From contig NC_135726.1 in the NCBI RefSeq assembly GCF_964656455.1, positions 27,415,168 to 27,479,167 of the forward strand: a DNA stretch of 64,000 nucleotides, read 5' to 3'. Within the stretch, counting starts at the first letter, position 1, and each line of letters begins with the position of its first letter. This document shows positions 60,946 through 64,000 of this stretch, one piece after another. Made by a program: the position numbers and the translations under genes. Origin of the DNA: Halichoerus grypus. Taxonomy: Eukaryota; Chordata; Mammalia; Carnivora; Phocidae. The notes beneath the pieces were generated by a model, which worked only from the letters and a program-made list of their open reading frames with translations, ran no database searches and had not been told where the DNA came from.

Positions 60946-61055
60946 AATATATATATTAAATAAATAATACATATTATATAAATTATATATAATATATATT
61001 ATGAAATATACATTTAATTCATATATATAAATTAAAATCTTCATGAAATATATAG
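60946..61055. repeat. A/T-rich tract grown from the SINE tail
   Basis: About 110 bp almost only of A and T with ATATAT and a repeated AAATCTT-ATGAAATATAT unit at about 60937 and 61036, so the SINE tail appears to have been duplicated. Confidence 0.75.
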
Positions 61056-62972
61056 AGATAGGTACACTGTATTAGTAGATGCATACAAGTTCATGATAGT
61101 TATAATTTTTTCTAGACTTAAATCATTTGAGAATGAAGCTCTTTATCTATGTTAATGTTTAGCCTTAAATTCCATTTTATCTACTGTCAGGATTGCTCAC
61201 TCAAAATCTTTTGCTTAGTATTTGCCTGGGTTATCTTTTTTCATCTCTTTATTTTCTTTATTTGTTTTAGGTATATCTCTTGAAAGTAGTTCATTGCTGA
61301 TGTTTATTTCTTTATTCACATAGTAGCTTTCTTGATTAGCTGAGTTTAATCAGTTTCCATTGATTGTGATTAATGACGTAGCTGGAATTATTTCTGCCAC
61401 TTTATGTTATTTTTTATTTACCAAGCTTTTACTTACTTAAAAAAATAATTTCTTGCTCTATTTTGGATTTATACATTTTTATTATTCTTTCCTCAACCTC
61501 TGCCCCCGCAGTTTGAAAATTTTAGATTCTATTTTTTAATAAATTTTTTTATGTTTTTAACATACACATTAAGCTCTCTACCAAAAGTCTGTAATGCTTC
61601 AGTTGTTCTGTTCTCCTTCTGAACAAGACAAGGAATTTATCAAGCTTTAATTACCCACAGAATCCTTTCTTCAAACTGCCATTTTATTGTTTTACCAGTT
61701 TTTCAAGGTATAAAATTAATTGTTGTTGTTGTTGCGTTTATCCCTAGCAACCAATATTTACATAGATTTACCAATACATTTTGTTAATTTCTTTGCTAAG
61801 TGTTCCTTAGATCCCACTCCTTCCTTCTGGGTTCAGTTTTCTTCTTGCTGAGGGTTATCCTTTCAAGACCTACTGCCGTCAGAACAACACTGGTTTTGCG
61901 TTATTTTCGCTTATTGCTTGGAAGCTATTTCCCTACTGTCTGCTGGCGTCAATTCACCCATAAGAAGCCTGCTTTCAGTCTAATGACTGCTTTTTTGTAG
62001 GTAATCTGTCTTCTCTCCTAGTAGCATTTAGGATTTTCTCTTTATCCCTGCTGTTCAGAATTTTCACTATGGTATGCTTCGATGTGGATTTCAGTTTTGT
62101 TGTTCTGTCTCAGCAATTGATGTAAACATTCACTATGAGGACTGGTGGCTTTCTTCACTCCCCAGCTTGGAAAATTCTTAGCCATTCTTGGCTGTTGTTT
62201 TTTCCAGTGGTGCCTTTGCCCCTTGCCTCCTCTTTGCCCCTTTCTTAATTCTCTTGGAATTACATGAGATAAACGCTGGAGTTTCTCCCATTCTTTCATT
62301 CTTTCTTTTTATTTTGACAAGATCTCAAATTTATGTGTGCAAGTTAAGTACAAGTAACTTCCTTTTCACCAATTTGAGAATACGTTGCTGACCTGATGTC
62401 CTGTTACCCCTGAATACTTTAGTGTATATTTCCTACACATAAGGGTATCTCCTATATAACTGCAATGCAATTGTCAAAATAGGGAAATTAACACTGATGA
62501 TATATTACTGCCTTATAATCCTCAAACACTGTTCCACTTTCTCTGGCTGTGCCAGTAATGTCCTTTATAGGAAATGGTTCCAGGTCAGAAACATGTTATG
62601 TTTAGCTGTCATGTCCCTTCAGTTTCCTTCATTCCCCAGCTGTTCCCTAGTCTTCCCTTGACGTTAAAGATCTTGATTCTTCTGAAGATTTAGAGACCAG
62701 TTATCTTATAGAATGTCCCTTAGTTCGGGTATGTCTGATGTTTCCTTGTAATTGGGTTTAGATTCTGCATTTTTGGCAGGAATGTCACAGAAATGATGCC
62801 ATATCTCTTATGTTGATATGTCTTATTGGTGGAGGTGGTACCTTTGTTCACATAGCTAGGATGGTGTCTGCCAAGTTTCTCCACTTTAAAGTTAATATTT
62901 TCCCCTTTGTAATTAATAAGTATCTTTTGGGGAGATGCTCTGACTATGCAAATATCCTGTTTCTCATCATAC

Positions 62973-63182
62973 ATATTTTTAAAAAGTTTTGTTTGTTTGT
63001 TTGTTTATTTTTAAATAAAGAGCGAGAGAATTGGGGGGGAGGGGTAGAGGGAAAGAGAATCTCCAGCAGACTCCCTGCTCAGGGCAGAGCTGGACTCAGG
63101 GCTTGATCTCATGACCCTGAAATCAGGACCTGAGCTGAAACCAAGAGTCAGATGCTCAACCGGCTGCGCCACCCAAGTGCCC
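62973..63182 (-). mobile_element. Carnivore SINE, minus strand
   Basis: A 10-bp duplication CTCATCATAC at 62963-62972 and 63183-63192 flanks it exactly. The tail is expanded to (GTTT)n. The body has TTGATCTCATGACCCTGAAATC and GCGCCACCCAAGTGCCC. Confidence 0.94.
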
Positions 63183-63364
63183 CTCATCATACTTTTGCTC
63201 AATAATTTTAACAACCATCAATAGCAGCAATTATAATCCACTGGTGTTTGCTTACTGGAGACTTTACTTTCCCTCATTCCTTCTGCATTTATTGAAGTTC
63301 TACTGTAAGGGAGAGCTGGACGTTCTCCTCTGTTTATTATTTATTTTTAATTTTGCTTTTCAAA

Positions 63365-63670
63365 TACATGAAAAAATGTTATTGTGGTAAAATATATATA
63401 ACATAGAATTTACCATTTTAACTATAAGTAAGTGTACACTTCTGCAGCAGTAAGGACATTCACGCTGTTGTGCTGTCGTCACCACCATCCAGCCCCAGAA
63501 GTTCTTTCATCTTCTCCAGCTGAAACTCTATACCCATTAAATACTAATTCCCTCTTCCTGCCTCCACCGTTCTACTTCCTGTCCCTGTGAATTTAACTCC
63601 TCCAAAAATGTCCCAGGAGAGGACTATTACGATGTTTGTCTTCTGGTAACGAGCTTATTCCCTGTTTAAC
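63365..63670 (-). mobile_element. LINE-1 3' UTR fragment inserted in the older L1, antisense
   Basis: GTGGTAAAATATATATAACATAG, TTTACCATTTTAACTATAAG, GTCACCACCATCCAGCCCC and GAAACTCTATACCCATTAAA are a different L1 3' segment from that on both sides, so it appears nested. Confidence 0.75.
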
Positions 63671-64000
63671 TCTGCTTGATTATTTGTTTCGATTAATATG
63701 GTCTCGTGGGTATTTGTTGTATATTCTGTGGACTATAATCCATTACTATTAATATTACTGTTCTTTTGTTGCTCAGATGGTCCCAGCCTTGGTTGTTAGG
63801 AGCTCCTTCGGGTCGGTTTCCATGTCCTTTTAACAGGTCCATTGCTTTTCTGAGCACTTCTTCACTTTCTGACACACAAGACATTCCAGGCTCATCTTGT
63901 ATTTTTTCTTTCCCAGCTGGAGAACTGACCAATTCTCCAAGGAGCCCAGGTCCCTTTCATTGGAGAACGTTATTTAGAAACCAGGATCTGGGCACTACAT

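Larger units (their letters stand above)
57800..62320 (-). mobile_element. LINE-1, antisense, collinear from 3' UTR to 5' region
   Basis: Segments appear in the order expected for one minus-strand L1. The 3' UTR is at about 57840-58340 (CAAGCAATGCTGAAGAG). RT-like sequence lies at about 58640-59210 (AAGGTCAACTACTTTG) and endonuclease-like sequence at about 60200-61400 (ATTGTACTGTGGTCAGAG, TGAAAATCTCCTACTATG). The 5' region is at about 61440-62310 (TAGCATTTAGGATTTTCTC, GGTATGCTTCGATGTGG). Four SINEs, a MIR and other fragments interrupt it. No reading frame is intact. Confidence 0.7.
62321..64000 (-). mobile_element. Second antisense LINE-1 3' region (continues off the right edge)
   Basis: GTCTGATGTTTCCTTGTAATTGG, CACAGAAATGATGCCATATC, GGTGTCTGCCAAGTTTCTCC and GAGATGCTCTGACTATGCAAATATCC are an old L1M 3' UTR in antisense. 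CATTCCAGGCTCATCTTGTA and TTAGAAACCAGGATCTGGGC at the window end continue the same element. A SINE and another L1 piece split it. Confidence 0.7.

Overview
This window is vertebrate nuclear DNA, with no sign of bacterial or viral gene organisation. Its dominant young repeat is the tRNA-derived Carnivora SINE (a 'GGCGCCTGGGTGGCTCAG' head, an internal pol III B-box-like segment, a CT-rich stretch and an AAATAAATAAA/AATCTT tail). The tail region reads 'CTTCTCCCTCTCCCACTCCCC' or close to it, which I recall as the form in arctoid caniforms (bears, pinnipeds and relatives) rather than the dog or cat forms. The organism is therefore probably an arctoid carnivore; the exact species cannot be read from this sequence.

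The only protein-coding gene I can support is the first coding exon of GNAO1 (G-protein alpha-o subunit) on the minus strand at 2849-2966. It has an optimal Kozak start, the N-myristoylation/palmitoylation signal MGC, and a consensus splice donor. Positions 1-2848 are the start of GNAO1 intron 1, and the rest of the gene lies off the left edge. Positions about 2930-4340 form the promoter CpG island: 5' leader, GC boxes, a perfect CRE palindrome TGACGTCA, a GA tract, a (CG)n run, and GGA/CGG triplets. Everything to the right (4.3-64 kb) is upstream intergenic DNA. In the human map this is the gene-poor interval between GNAO1 and the CES5A carboxylesterase cluster.

Region by region: (a) 4.3-14.5 kb is mostly single-copy sequence with only old MIR, L2 and MER5 fragments and no carnivore SINE. 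It includes a 733-bp insert bounded by a perfect 17-bp direct repeat, with AATAAA and an A-rich tail, which looks like a retrocopied mRNA 3' end. (b) 14.5-21.5 kb holds two decayed plus-strand L1 elements with SINE and MaLR-LTR insertions. (c) 21.5-37.8 kb is mixed single-copy sequence, L2/MIR/MER5 and L1 3' ends. (d) 37.9-40.6 kb is an antisense L1. (e) 41.6-47.6 kb is a nearly complete plus-strand L1 with two tandem 5'-UTR units. (f) 47.6-57 kb contains an L1 fragment, a long antisense L2 that includes reverse-transcriptase sequence, and a repeat-poor block at 54.9-56.9 kb. (g) 57.8-64 kb is antisense L1, with further SINEs inside it.

I recognise about 25 carnivore SINE copies, all to the right of 16.9 kb. 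Most long open frames in the window are chance frames in the CpG island or L1 remnants. I found no previously undescribed multi-gene system. The most interesting items are the retrocopy at 6.9-7.6 kb, two possible upstream ORFs and several regulatory motifs of GNAO1, the SINE-free zone around the promoter, and a POU/homeodomain-motif-rich block at 56.2 kb. All family names and human-map statements come from memory; no search was run.
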